20,863 bases of DNA from a virus, in the IMG/VR virus record IMGVR_UViG_3300028581_002525, positions 1 through 20,863 of that record; one strand, written 5' to 3'. Positions 1 to 7,690 of the stretch are shown one piece after another; position 1 is the first letter of the stretch; each line of letters starts with the position of its first letter. The notes below the pieces were generated by a model. That model saw nothing but the letters and a program-made list of their open reading frames with translations, did not search any database and was not told the DNA's origin. Both the position numbers and the translations under genes were made by a program.

Positions 1-3000
1 CCCGGATAATGCTCGAGGTGCCACTAAGCTCCAGCCCCAATCGTATGTATAAGTTGAAAGCGGTAAAATAGTGCCTAAGGTTGTGTTTGGTATATTGTTG
101 ATATTAACTAAGAAATAATTGTTAGAGAAGGTTTCATAAGCTACAATAGGTATACCGGAAGTAATACTAGATGTAATGGTTGAAAGCTCTTCTCCACGGT
201 TTGTACCATAATCCGGATTAAACTGTGTACCGCGTTGTCTGAAGTTAAGAGCAAATTTATTTAATTCACCCCAAAGGTTTTTATGCTTTATTGAAAGAAT
301 GTTTACTAATCTCGTTAACTGAGGCGGGAAAGGATAATTATACTGTTCGAATTGTATTGATAGTTCTTTGCAAAACGCTAATAGTGCATCGAGATTGCAT
401 TTATCAATATCCGTTCTGTTACTTACATAGTTTGCTATTTTTTCATAAACAGTTTTTCCTAGTTCGTATGGTTGTGCGCTTAATCCTCCAACTATTGTAC
501 CTAGAAAATTATTAAAGAATATATTCTTATCTTCAAGGCTTTCTGTAAATATTAAAGATTTGTAAAAACCTTCGGCATTAAAATCTTCATTTATCTTAGC
601 TAAACCATACTGACCAGAAACAGGATACACATTAAAGATATTTGATTCACCTGTAATAGTTCTGTTAAGAGTGGTTGGTATCATTCTTTTGTTGATCCAT
701 CTTGCGCCCAGCCAATCACCATACGCAAGGTATGATCTTTCTTGGAATGATGAAAGATCATTGGTAGGGCTCTGTCCTGGTAAAAACAGATCAATGTTGT
801 TGAGATAGTTAACAGAGCTTACTCTTGGAGCTAGAGTGTCAATAAAATATAATTTGCTGTCAAAATTATTTATGACCCATAAAAAGTCATTGGTATCTGC
901 AGCTATGCCGCCGATGCTACAGATGTAATTAGTAAAATTACCAGAGCCTGCCATATAATCAGTAGTTGTGCCGTTGATACCGTCAACTCTTGTTACAGTA
1001 TCTTTATCATGTACTACATATAAGTTCTGTCTCATATCAGTGGTTATATTACCAATGAGTCTAAATCCTGATATCGGATAGCCCGATGTTAAATTGCCAC
1101 GTGAATTAAATTTATAGAGAAAATCATTTCTACCAGAAAGTGTCGTGCCAGATAATGTTAAATTCATTGCAGTAGCCCATACATTTTTATTTCTATCAAT
1201 ACATATTTCGCCAGGAGAGAGCTGAGGGCTAAACGGTATTACTGTTAACATTTGCCCGTATGTGTCATACTTAGTTAAGAAACTGCAAACAGGGTGTGTA
1301 TATGAAACCCAAATATTATTATCGAAGTCAGAATCGATACTAACTGGATAAACTAAATTTTCACCAGCAAAACCGCTTAAAAACGGTAAATTATAATCAC
1401 CGCTTAAGAAGTAAGTGATGTTTGTCACGTCAGGGTAAGCATTAGCTACTATATGACCTGATCTACCGTCAATTTTTACAGCAGATACTGCATCAGCTAG
1501 AGCCATCCATAAATTACTTTCACCATCAAGAGTAATACTCACAGGAGCAGAACTACTAAGGACATTATTTAAAAGATTTACATACGATATAGTTGAACCG
1601 TTAGATACTGGATACGATGAAAGTGTGAATGAAGATAAGAGTGTACCTTGTGCAGTAAATTTAATTAACGAATCTCTTGATCCATCAGCAAACCAAGCTT
1701 GAAAGTCGTTGCCTGCACCGGCTCCTGAAGGAGCTACTTGAATTGCGTAAATGTTTCTGTTATCATAATTATAAATAAAGTTTTTAGCAGCAGATATAGT
1801 AAGCGTAACACCCCCGGTACACGAACTATATATCTGTTCCCTGAATAATCTTATAATTACATCATACTGCGGTATAGCAGCCCAACCTATAAAAGCATCT
1901 TTTGGGTAATTAATTGGGTCTTGAATTGTGACACTTGCAGTTAACTTACAGCTATATGTAGGTTCAGGAGCTATAAAATATCCCTTATAAAAAGCACCTA
2001 TGCTTTGAGGTGCATCTTTATCAAAATCTTCGTAAAAAGATATACCGGTAACTGGTGTGAATCCAGATCCGTTGTCCCTAAGCATTCCAAACTCAACATT
2101 AAAAGATGTTAAAGAAGATAAAGCGGTATTAACTGTAGAAGAAGATAGTGGTGGGTACGTCTTGGTTGTAAAATTATCTTCGTCTTTCAATCTTATAACA
2201 AACGGAACTTCTGTATTCTGCCAAGATAAAACAGGTATATCGAATTTTGTTGAAGAAAGTACTCCCTCACCTACAATACCCGTGGTGGATATGGAGATAC
2301 GTTCAGCAGGATTGTGACGTACTTTAATAATAGGCATTACAGCAGGTTTAAGATTTTGAAAGCTATAAGGCATATAATTTATATCTTTATAACTATCGTT
2401 GTTTTGTGTATATCTATCATTAAATTTAGCTGCGTCTAAAGTAGCAAAAATAAATATTGGCGGTTCTCGAGATGTATAGTTTTTAGTAGTGTCATCTACG
2501 TAATAGAAGGTATAAGATCCAGTGGTTCCTACAAAAAAGCTACCCGAATCATTTTTTGAACATATTCTAAAATCTTCTCCAACAATCCTTGCATAAATTT
2601 CTGTACCTTTATCTGTAATACTATCAACTAATTTATATTCGAATGAAGTGCCTACAGGTTGTTTAATGTAAAATCTGCTTAATGCACGTAAATGCGACCA
2701 TTTATCGTTATAAAAATTATCCTCATTTTGATACTGACTTAATGCACCGGATGCGTAGAGATATATGGTGTAACCGGTACTGCTTAACGCATTATAGGAC
2801 TGCCAACTGTTCTGTCTTCTTAATTCTATGGGATCAATAATCTTACTAGCAGGTACATCATAAATAAATCTTTCAAAGTCTTTGAATAATGTTTGATCTC
2901 TTATAAAATCGTTAACCTGAACTGCTGGTCTATATGAACTATCATAAGCATTACCAAATCTATCAAATACAGTCAATCTTACTCTATATTCGCCAGGAAA

Positions 3001-3225
3001 CTTGTAATAATGTTTTGCTGTAAGGCTGTTAGAAAAATTACCATCACCAAAGTCCCATCTTAATAATTTGTTTGAAACGGCATCAGCCGCAGTCAATACC
3101 GTTGAAGATGTAAAATCGGGTACAAAAGTAAGAGTTGTTTGTGGTAAAGTAAATGCTGAAAGAGTTTCCTTACCGGTAAAGTCTCTTATGTTAAAATATA
3201 CGTAAGTATAATTTAACGAGGCCAT
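1..3225 (-). CDS. Large baseplate/virion protein with PKD domain and beta-propeller, gp7 position (partial, C-terminus outside window)
   Basis: The minus frame stays open from an ATG at 3225 to base 1, giving 1075 codons with no stop, so the C-terminus lies outside the window. The ATG overlaps the stop of the gp6-like gene (TAATG), which indicates translational coupling. Residues about 35-105 form a PKD domain with the WDFGDG signature (57-62) and a later PGEYRVRLTV strand (77-86). Residues about 500-800 contain six spaced units resembling NHL-type propeller blades, each with an Asp/Asn turn followed by a Trp or Tyr: DGESNLWMA (566-574), DNNIWVS (635-641), DRNKNVWAT (677-685), DMRQNLYVV (730-738), DTNDFLWVI (777-785), and a less regular first unit near 505-530. 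Residues 820-1075 are helical and basic/aromatic. T4 places gp7 directly after gp6, so a baseplate wedge role is inferred from position. The PKD and propeller domains suggest exposed, binding-type surfaces. Virion structural role likely; exact identity uncertain. Confidence 0.85.
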   Translation of the reverse strand, partial: MASLNYTYVYFNIRDFTGKETLSAFTLPQTTLTFVPDFTSSTVLTAADAVSNKLLRWDFGDGNFSNSLTAKHYYKFPGEYRVRLTVFDRFGNAYDSSYRPAVQVNDFIRDQTLFKDFERFIYDVPASKIIDPIELRRQNSWQSYNALSSTGYTIYLYASGALSQYQNEDNFYNDKWSHLRALSRFYIKQPVGTSFEYKLVDSITDKGTEIYARIVGEDFRICSKNDSGSFFVGTTGSYTFYYVDDTTKNYTSREPPIFIFATLDAAKFNDRYTQNNDSYKDINYMPYSFQNLKPAVMPIIKVRHNPAERISISTTGIVGEGVLSSTKFDIPVLSWQNTEVPFVIRLKDEDNFTTKTYPPLSSSTVNTALSSLTSFNVEFGMLRDNGSGFTPVTGISFYEDFDKDAPQSIGAFYKGYFIAPEPTYSCKLTASVTIQDPINYPKDAFIGWAAIPQYDVIIRLFREQIYSSCTGGVTLTISAAKNFIYNYDNRNIYAIQVAPSGAGAGNDFQAWFADGSRDSLIKFTAQGTLLSSFTLSSYPVSNGSTISYVNLLNNVLSSSAPVSITLDGESNLWMALADAVSAVKIDGRSGHIVANAYPDVTNITYFLSGDYNLPFLSGFAGENLVYPVSIDSDFDNNIWVSYTHPVCSFLTKYDTYGQMLTVIPFSPQLSPGEICIDRNKNVWATAMNLTLSGTTLSGRNDFLYKFNSRGNLTSGYPISGFRLIGNITTDMRQNLYVVHDKDTVTRVDGINGTTTDYMAGSGNFTNYICSIGGIAADTNDFLWVINNFDSKLYFIDTLAPRVSSVNYLNNIDLFLPGQSPTNDLSSFQERSYLAYGDWLGARWINKRMIPTTLNRTITGESNIFNVYPVSGQYGLAKINEDFNAEGFYKSLIFTESLEDKNIFFNNFLGTIVGGLSAQPYELGKTVYEKIANYVSNRTDIDKCNLDALLAFCKELSIQFEQYNYPFPPQLTRLVNILSIKHKNLWGELNKFALNFRQRGTQFNPDYGTNRGEELSTITSSITSGIPIVAYETFSNNYFLVNINNIPNTTLGTILPLSTYTYDWGWSLVAPRALSG

Positions 3226-5084
3226 TAATACTCCTTCTGAATTGATTGTATTGAAGGAGTGACTATGGCAATCTTATTAGCGAAATCGATAGAGTTGTTT
3301 AAAAACGGAAATTTAAAATAAGGAAGCTGTGTATCTTGTGTTGTTACTTTAATATCGTCTTCTGGGTATATAGGATTATAAATTGTAAGACTAATACCTG
3401 GTATAGTTACTGTTTGATCACCCTCAGTTCTCTTTGTTACTATATTAAGAATACCTGAATCTGGTATAGCAAGTATCTGATTAGTGATTTCTGATAAACT
3501 TATAATTGAACCTAAATTATCTTTTAAATTTGAGAAATAATTTGCGAATATTCTTGAAATTTGATCTCTTAAAGATTCGGGGTTTCTCTTTGATGTGATA
3601 TCTCTTGAAATTTCTATATATGAGTTATCACAAATCGATGGGGAAAGAGGTTCACCTGGGAAATTAGTACCAATATCGATAGCAACATAGACGGGATCGT
3701 TAATAATTACTTCAGAAGTAGTTAATTTTAATTGTTGAAGATCGTTTAAAATAAGCTGTTTCTGTGATGTGTTTAAATAGCTTGATCTTGTAGTTAGCGA
3801 AGTTAACTTTTCGAGTTTTGGTACAGCATAAATGTATACATTATTAAAATTACATGCATCTGCGAACTTAACTTGATTAAAGAGAACTCGGCTTTCAAGA
3901 TTTGGCTTTGAAACACCGAGATCGAAGTAATACTTTATATGTCCGGATAGATAATCCCAATTATTAACAACTTGAACAGATGAAATTATATTACTATAAT
4001 TTTTTGAAACGTAATTTGAAAAGTCATTTGCAGTAATTAATCTATATTGGCTTCTAAACGTATTAGCTGAATTAGTTTTAATACTTGCAACGCTTTCACG
4101 ATCAATAAATGCTGTTGATGAATCTATATTAGAGAATTGTATATTGTTAGCTTGACCTTGCGTAATTATATTGAGATTTTCTGGAGTTGTATCAGCTTTA
4201 ATTTGATTAAAGCGCGCTGTGCTATAGAAAAATAGTTTATTATTATCGAGAAGCCCAGGTCCTATTTCACCACGGATACCATCTGTACGTAAATAGTAAA
4301 TTGCTACCTCATCATTAGGGTTTAGTTGTTTACCTGTAACATTATTTCCAAATCGAATCTCGTAACGCTCATTTTCATTCAATCTTATCTCATATACTTG
4401 AGAATTTGATCTCTCTAAAAATAATGATTGTGTTGGAGCCCATTTTTCCCATTTAGGAGTTGCGATAGTATTGTCTTTAACATAGACTTCAATATTAAAA
4501 TGATCAACGGGTACGCTTATATTATTACCATTAACAACCGCCATTGTTAAAATTTCAAAGGGCTCGCCAACCGCAAGATAAGTAGGGTATTCTACAAAAG
4601 TGCCTTGATAAAGAAGATTATTTTCTTGTAAATCAGTTAATGCTTCTGTATCTTGTGTTTGTTTTATAAAAGTTGTATCTCTATTAAAGCAATAATTTGT
4701 TCCGTTTACTGAAAAATACGAATATCTTGGAATTGTATAGGTTGCTGGCGGTAATGTTGATTTTGCTGTAGCTAAAAATGATAAAAGAGCGGTTTGATAA
4801 CCAATAGGATTGTAATTTAAAATTTTAACTATCTTATTAATGTTTTCGTATAGCTCTGCTGTAGTAAAAGTGCTTTCCGAGCTTGTTCTATTAAGATAAA
4901 AAAGTAAAACGTGATATGCATACGCTACAATATCTATTACTGAGGATATGTTACTGCCTTCAAAATTTTGGTCTGTAAAAAAATTGTTAGTGTTTAGTCT
5001 TGTAGTGATTAAGCCTTTCAGGCTTAAAGCATCAAACGCTACATAACCATCTGCAGGTAGAGGATAATTATTGAATTCAGCCAT
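3225..5084 (-). CDS. Baseplate wedge protein, gp6 / baseplate J-like
   Basis: A 619-residue protein, close to T4 gp6 (about 660), in the expected place immediately after gp25. It probably dimerises to form the wedge ring that ties the baseplate together and triggers sheath contraction. The N-terminal third has the baseplate-J type helical start (LKGLITTRLNTNNFF near residue 22). A beta-rich middle part follows, with EIRLNENERYEIRFGNNVTG around residues 233-252, the 'ryevrFGdg..G' segment usual in gp6/J proteins. The helical part around 340-380 (FRSQYRLITANDFSNYV) matches the 'R.vt..Dy..l' segment of the J family. The ATG lies one base after the gp25 stop (TAATATG), so it is probably translated by coupling, and no TAAATA box sits at the usual distance before it. 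Family assignment is by motif and synteny, not by a search. Confidence 0.85.
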   Translation of the reverse strand: MAEFNNYPLPADGYVAFDALSLKGLITTRLNTNNFFTDQNFEGSNISSVIDIVAYAYHVLLFYLNRTSSESTFTTAELYENINKIVKILNYNPIGYQTALLSFLATAKSTLPPATYTIPRYSYFSVNGTNYCFNRDTTFIKQTQDTEALTDLQENNLLYQGTFVEYPTYLAVGEPFEILTMAVVNGNNISVPVDHFNIEVYVKDNTIATPKWEKWAPTQSLFLERSNSQVYEIRLNENERYEIRFGNNVTGKQLNPNDEVAIYYLRTDGIRGEIGPGLLDNNKLFFYSTARFNQIKADTTPENLNIITQGQANNIQFSNIDSSTAFIDRESVASIKTNSANTFRSQYRLITANDFSNYVSKNYSNIISSVQVVNNWDYLSGHIKYYFDLGVSKPNLESRVLFNQVKFADACNFNNVYIYAVPKLEKLTSLTTRSSYLNTSQKQLILNDLQQLKLTTSEVIINDPVYVAIDIGTNFPGEPLSPSICDNSYIEISRDITSKRNPESLRDQISRIFANYFSNLKDNLGSIISLSEITNQILAIPDSGILNIVTKRTEGDQTVTIPGISLTIYNPIYPEDDIKVTTQDTQLPYFKFPFLNNSIDFANKIAIVTPSIQSIQKEY

Positions 5085-5085
5085 A

Positions 5086-5571
5086 TTAGTCGTTTATAAA
5101 TTTAAATCCTAAATTACTTAATGTTCCAACAAGTTTAAAGCTAGTATCTGTTTTAATTGTAGGCATTGAGACTATAAGTGTTACTACATACTGCGCATTA
5201 GGTTCGTCAACAGCAACATTTATTCTTTCAACTTTAACTCTAGGCTCAAAAGTTGTTAGCCCTTTGAGAATATCATTACCAATATTATTAGCTAAAGCTT
5301 CACTTAAAGGTTGAAAAATGTATTGTATTAAATTTAATCCAAAATACGGATTTAAAATTCTTTGACCTGGTACAGTATTAAATAAGTTATAAATTGAATT
5401 ACGTATTGCTGCATAGTCATAGTCAATTTTAAGATCTCTAATCTCTTTACGCTTTAAAAACTCATTATTTCTTGTAAAGTCGAACTCAAGATCTAGCTTT
5501 AAATCTGTGTAAGTGAAGCGAGTACTGCTTTTAACTGGTTCTCTTACTGTATTTACATTTATAGTCGCCAC
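5086..5571 (-). CDS. 25: Baseplate wedge protein, gp25-like (GPW/gp25 family)
   Basis: 161 residues; T4 gp25 has 132, so there is an N-terminal extension of about 30 residues. The GPW/gp25 core is clear: a helix with IRNSIYNLFNTVPGQR (56-71), NPYFG (74-78), then IFQPLS (85-90) and the diagnostic EPR motif (109-111) followed by the V.V..INV strand. In contractile systems this protein sits at the inner end of the wedge, joins the gp6 dimer and starts sheath polymerisation. The start is GTG at 5571, chosen because a TAAATA box lies exactly five bases upstream; an overlapping ATG at 5573 is out of frame. No Shine-Dalgarno sequence is visible. It opens the leftmost operon (gp25, gp6, the large PKD protein), divergent from the 202-residue gene with a 69-bp gap. 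Confidence 0.9.
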   Translation of the reverse strand: MATINVNTVREPVKSSTRFTYTDLKLDLEFDFTRNNEFLKRKEIRDLKIDYDYAAIRNSIYNLFNTVPGQRILNPYFGLNLIQYIFQPLSEALANNIGNDILKGLTTFEPRVKVERINVAVDEPNAQYVVTLIVSMPTIKTDTSFKLVGTLSNLGFKFIND

Positions 5572-5576
5572 ATATG

Positions 5577-5584
5577 TATTTATC
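5577..5584 (-). promoter_or_regulatory. Late-promoter-like box before gp25
   Basis: GATAAATA on the minus strand, five bases (CATAT) before the GTG start of the gp25-like gene. It would drive the wedge operon. Assigned from similarity to the T4 late consensus TATAAATA and from repetition of the same spacing elsewhere in the window. Confidence 0.6.
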
Positions 5585-5595
5585 TGATTTTTATT

Positions 5596-5625
5596 CTTTT
5601 AAAAATGGTTTTACACCATTAAAAG
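5596..5625. other. Imperfect inverted repeat in divergent intergenic region
   Basis: CTTTTAAAAATGGT (5596-5609) can pair with ACCATTAAAAG (5615-5625) across a five-base loop, with a three-base bulge in the left arm. It lies between two divergent late-box promoters. It could be an operator, a hairpin in one of the leaders, or chance in AT-rich DNA. It is not a convincing terminator, since neither flanking gene ends here. Confidence 0.3.
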
Positions 5626-5626
5626 C

Positions 5627-5634
5627 CATAAATA
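5627..5634 (+). promoter_or_regulatory. Late-promoter-like box before the 202-residue gene
   Basis: CATAAATA, six bases (ATTTAA) before the ATG at 5641. This plus-strand copy shows that the box follows gene orientation, which argues against simple AT-rich composition. Confidence 0.6.
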
Positions 5635-5640
5635 ATTTAA

Positions 5641-6249
5641 ATGAACAAGAAGTTTACTAAGATATACGAGTCGGCAATGCAAAGATTTACAGGCCAAGGG
5701 TTTTTAGCGGGTGATGTTGTCTACTTTAAGAAAGATGCATTAAACGACAAGTGGTTTAAAGAGTTAGGTACAAACACACAAGAGAAGATAAAGAATATGA
5801 TTGATAGTGGCTTGAATCTTCGTGTATCAGCTATTAAAAACATTTATCCCAACGTACAGGGTGCAGGCAATACTGATTATACTGGCAGTGAAGTCAATAT
5901 TGATATAACATCAGAGATAGCTCCTGGCAGATACATGAGTTTTGTTACTGTTCCGGGTAGAATGCTTGAAACTAAGTGTAATTATCCTAATCTGCCAGAA
6001 GTTCCTGAAGTATTCAAAAAAGATGATCCAGCAAAACGTGTTCAAATTAAGCCAAAGAAGGTTAAAGATGAACAGCAAGAAGTTCCTTTCTACTCTCCAC
6101 AAATGACACGCCTATCTGATATAGGTAATAAGAAGTTATCTGCAGGAGACCGTGTATTAAACAATACGAACGTTAAAATACCTTCTGTTCCTGCAGTTGG
6201 TCAAGCGGACCCAGCGACTTATACAGCGAAATATCTGCCAAAAGGCTAA
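5641..6249 (+). CDS. Hypothetical phage protein, 202 residues
   Basis: I do not recognise this protein. It is one of only two plus-strand genes. Residues 20-45 (GFLAGDVVYFKKDALNDKWF) look like a small beta-barrel start of the 'f..GD.V.f' kind. Residues 80-120 are beta-rich (EVNIDITSEIAPGRYMSFV). Residues about 125-150 are a Lys-rich linker, and the C-terminal third is extended and rich in Pro, Ala and Asn, ending LPKG. There is no signal peptide, membrane segment or catalytic motif. A TAAATA box six bases upstream suggests late expression, so a virion or assembly role is plausible but only inferred. Its stop codon interlocks with the clamp-loader stop (four-base overlap), leaving no room for a terminator between the convergent genes. 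Confidence 0.75.
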   Translation: MNKKFTKIYESAMQRFTGQGFLAGDVVYFKKDALNDKWFKELGTNTQEKIKNMIDSGLNLRVSAIKNIYPNVQGAGNTDYTGSEVNIDITSEIAPGRYMSFVTVPGRMLETKCNYPNLPEVPEVFKKDDPAKRVQIKPKKVKDEQQEVPFYSPQMTRLSDIGNKKLSAGDRVLNNTNVKIPSVPAVGQADPATYTAKYLPKG

Positions 6250-7178
6250 CTCTTGGCTTCAGACAAGCTGATTAAACAGCTATAACAGTTAATCTCCTGG
6301 TCTATAACAAACGAGCTACGGTATATGTACTCAGATAACGTAAGAAGATAGTATCGCTTTAGATCAACATTTGTTTCAACATCGTCGATGTAGTTAAACA
6401 GGTTCCTCATTAATGTCACATAGTCATTATTAAACTGAGCTTCATTTTCAATTAATGCTTTACGAAGTGCTGTAATGTTTTTCTTTTTAATCTCATTAAA
6501 AATCAGTTGTAATACTTCGTTGTTCTTTGTATCGGCTAACTGTAATGTACCGGAACTTGAATATTTTTGTAGTTCGTTTAAGCATTTACGGAGATCAGGA
6601 TAGTTGGACTTAATAAAATCGAGTAGCTTTGGCTTTTCTTCCTCTTTAATAACTATTTTTTCAGCTTTCAATACTTGTACACAGCGCTTAACCACACCAT
6701 CCATAGGAGGTGTAAGATCAAAACTCTGACATCTACTCTGTAAAGCAGGAATGACCCGGTAGTTATAATTGGCAGTAAGAATAAACCGTGTAATTTTAGC
6801 AAACTCTTCTATTGTATTACGTAATGCACGTTGAGCATCAATAGAGAGACCGTCGGTCTCATCTAAAATAATAACTTTAATCTTTCCATCTAAGCTTTTT
6901 GTCTGTGCAAACCCTGTTACCTTGTTGCGAATTGTATCAATACCGTTTTCATCACTTGCATTAATATAAAGGTACTGACAGTCTAGTATGTCGTTAACTA
7001 AAATCTTCGCTAATGATGTCTTTCCAAGACCGGGGGTACCAGTAAAGAGTAGATTAGGTATCTCTTTCTTGTCTTTAAATGAATCGATTATCGTTTTATT
7101 TTTATCTGAAATAATAAAATCAGATAATGTCTTAGGTCTCCACTTTTCAACCCATAGATTTGAGAAATCGTAATTCAT
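6246..7178 (-). CDS. 44: Sliding-clamp loader ATPase subunit, gp44-like
   Basis: 310 residues, close to T4 gp44 (319). It is an AAA+ ATPase that, with a partner subunit (gp62 in T4), opens and loads the sliding clamp at primer ends during phage DNA replication. Visible motifs: VEKWRPKTLSDF near the N-terminus, as in RFC small subunits; Walker A GTPGLGKTS (47-55); Walker B VIILDETD (102-109); sensor 1 around LTAN (134-137); the clamp-loader SRC motif LQSRC (146-150); and a sensor 2-like PDLRKCLNELQ (194-204). All key ATPase residues are present. The ATG shares one base with the dUTPase stop (TAAATAATG), so the two genes are coupled. No gp62-like gene is adjacent, so the partner must lie elsewhere in the genome or be replaced. 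A replication gene inside a tail module is unusual. Confidence 0.93.
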   Translation of the reverse strand: MNYDFSNLWVEKWRPKTLSDFIISDKNKTIIDSFKDKKEIPNLLFTGTPGLGKTSLAKILVNDILDCQYLYINASDENGIDTIRNKVTGFAQTKSLDGKIKVIILDETDGLSIDAQRALRNTIEEFAKITRFILTANYNYRVIPALQSRCQSFDLTPPMDGVVKRCVQVLKAEKIVIKEEEKPKLLDFIKSNYPDLRKCLNELQKYSSSGTLQLADTKNNEVLQLIFNEIKKKNITALRKALIENEAQFNNDYVTLMRNLFNYIDDVETNVDLKRYYLLTLSEYIYRSSFVIDQEINCYSCLISLSEAKS

Positions 7179-7639
7179 TATTTACCAGATGACCCGAATC
7201 CCTTTTCACCGCGGATAGTTTCTTGAACTTTACCCCATTCAACAGGCATAGAAATATTAAAGTAAATAGCAAACTGCGCTATTCTATCACCAACACGTAC
7301 CTGATAGTCGGTATCAGAGAGGTTATATAGCTTAACACCAGCATCTCCTCTATATCCACTATCAATAATGCCTGGATGTGCCATAATACTATGCTTAAAC
7401 CCAAGACCACTTCTACTTTCAACTTTAATCCAATAACCTTCCGGTATTTCGGCAAATTTAAGACCTACATTAATAACTGTAAAGCCACGCGCTGGAATTA
7501 CCTTGTCTTCAATACTATAAACATCGTATCCGGTATCAGATTCATGGTTCTTACTAGGTAACTTAGCTAAATCGTGTGTTTTCTCGAACTTTAGAACAGG
7601 CAAAAACTGCGTATTAGGATCTCTTTCATTAATATACAT
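7178..7639 (-). CDS. dut: dUTP diphosphatase (trimeric dUTPase)
   Basis: It hydrolyses dUTP to dUMP and pyrophosphate, keeping uracil out of phage DNA and feeding dTMP synthesis. From ATG 7639 it has 153 residues, the usual size of homotrimeric dUTPases. All five family motifs are present in order: DTGYD (35-39), SRSGLG (75-80), GIIDSGYRGD with the catalytic-region Asp (90-99), GDRIAQ (117-122) and the C-terminal P-loop-like RGEKGFGSSG (143-152). A longer reading from TTG at 7672 adds 11 residues, but I prefer the ATG: it lies five bases after a TATAATA element, the added residues match no family motif, and those bases look like promoter DNA. It heads a two-gene unit with the clamp loader. 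Confidence 0.95.
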   Translation of the reverse strand: MYINERDPNTQFLPVLKFEKTHDLAKLPSKNHESDTGYDVYSIEDKVIPARGFTVINVGLKFAEIPEGYWIKVESRSGLGFKHSIMAHPGIIDSGYRGDAGVKLYNLSDTDYQVRVGDRIAQFAIYFNISMPVEWGKVQETIRGEKGFGSSGK

Positions 7640-7644
7640 ACCTC

Positions 7645-7672
7645 TATTATAATATACCTTTATAAAAATCAA
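7645..7672 (-). promoter_or_regulatory. Possible non-late (sigma70-like) promoter for dut and clamp loader
   Basis: On the minus strand TTGATT (7672-7667) is followed after 15 bases by TATAAT (7651-7646), with the dUTPase ATG five bases beyond TATAATA. The hexamers resemble host-type -35 and -10 elements, though the spacer is shorter than the usual 17. This differs from the TAAATA box at the structural genes and would suit earlier expression. Confidence 0.4.
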
Positions 7673-7677
7673 TAGTT

Positions 7678-7685
7678 ATTAAATA
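7678..7685 (+). promoter_or_regulatory. Late-promoter-like box before the putative terminase small subunit
   Basis: ATTAAATA, five bases (ATAGT) before the ATG at 7691. It is back to back with the TATAAT-type element of the dUTPase gene inside a 51-bp divergent gap. Confidence 0.55.
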
Positions 7686-7690
7686 ATAGT

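Noticed and set aside
2057-2317. Plus-strand open frame of 86 codons
   Set aside because: It is antisense to the large PKD/propeller gene, whose frame is open throughout; no start box or family motif.
7640-7672. N-terminal extension of dUTPase to TTG 7672
   Set aside because: The added 11 codons overlap the probable promoter (TTGATT...TATAAT), match no dUTPase motif, and TTG is a rare start; the ATG at 7639 has the same five-base spacing to its box as other genes.
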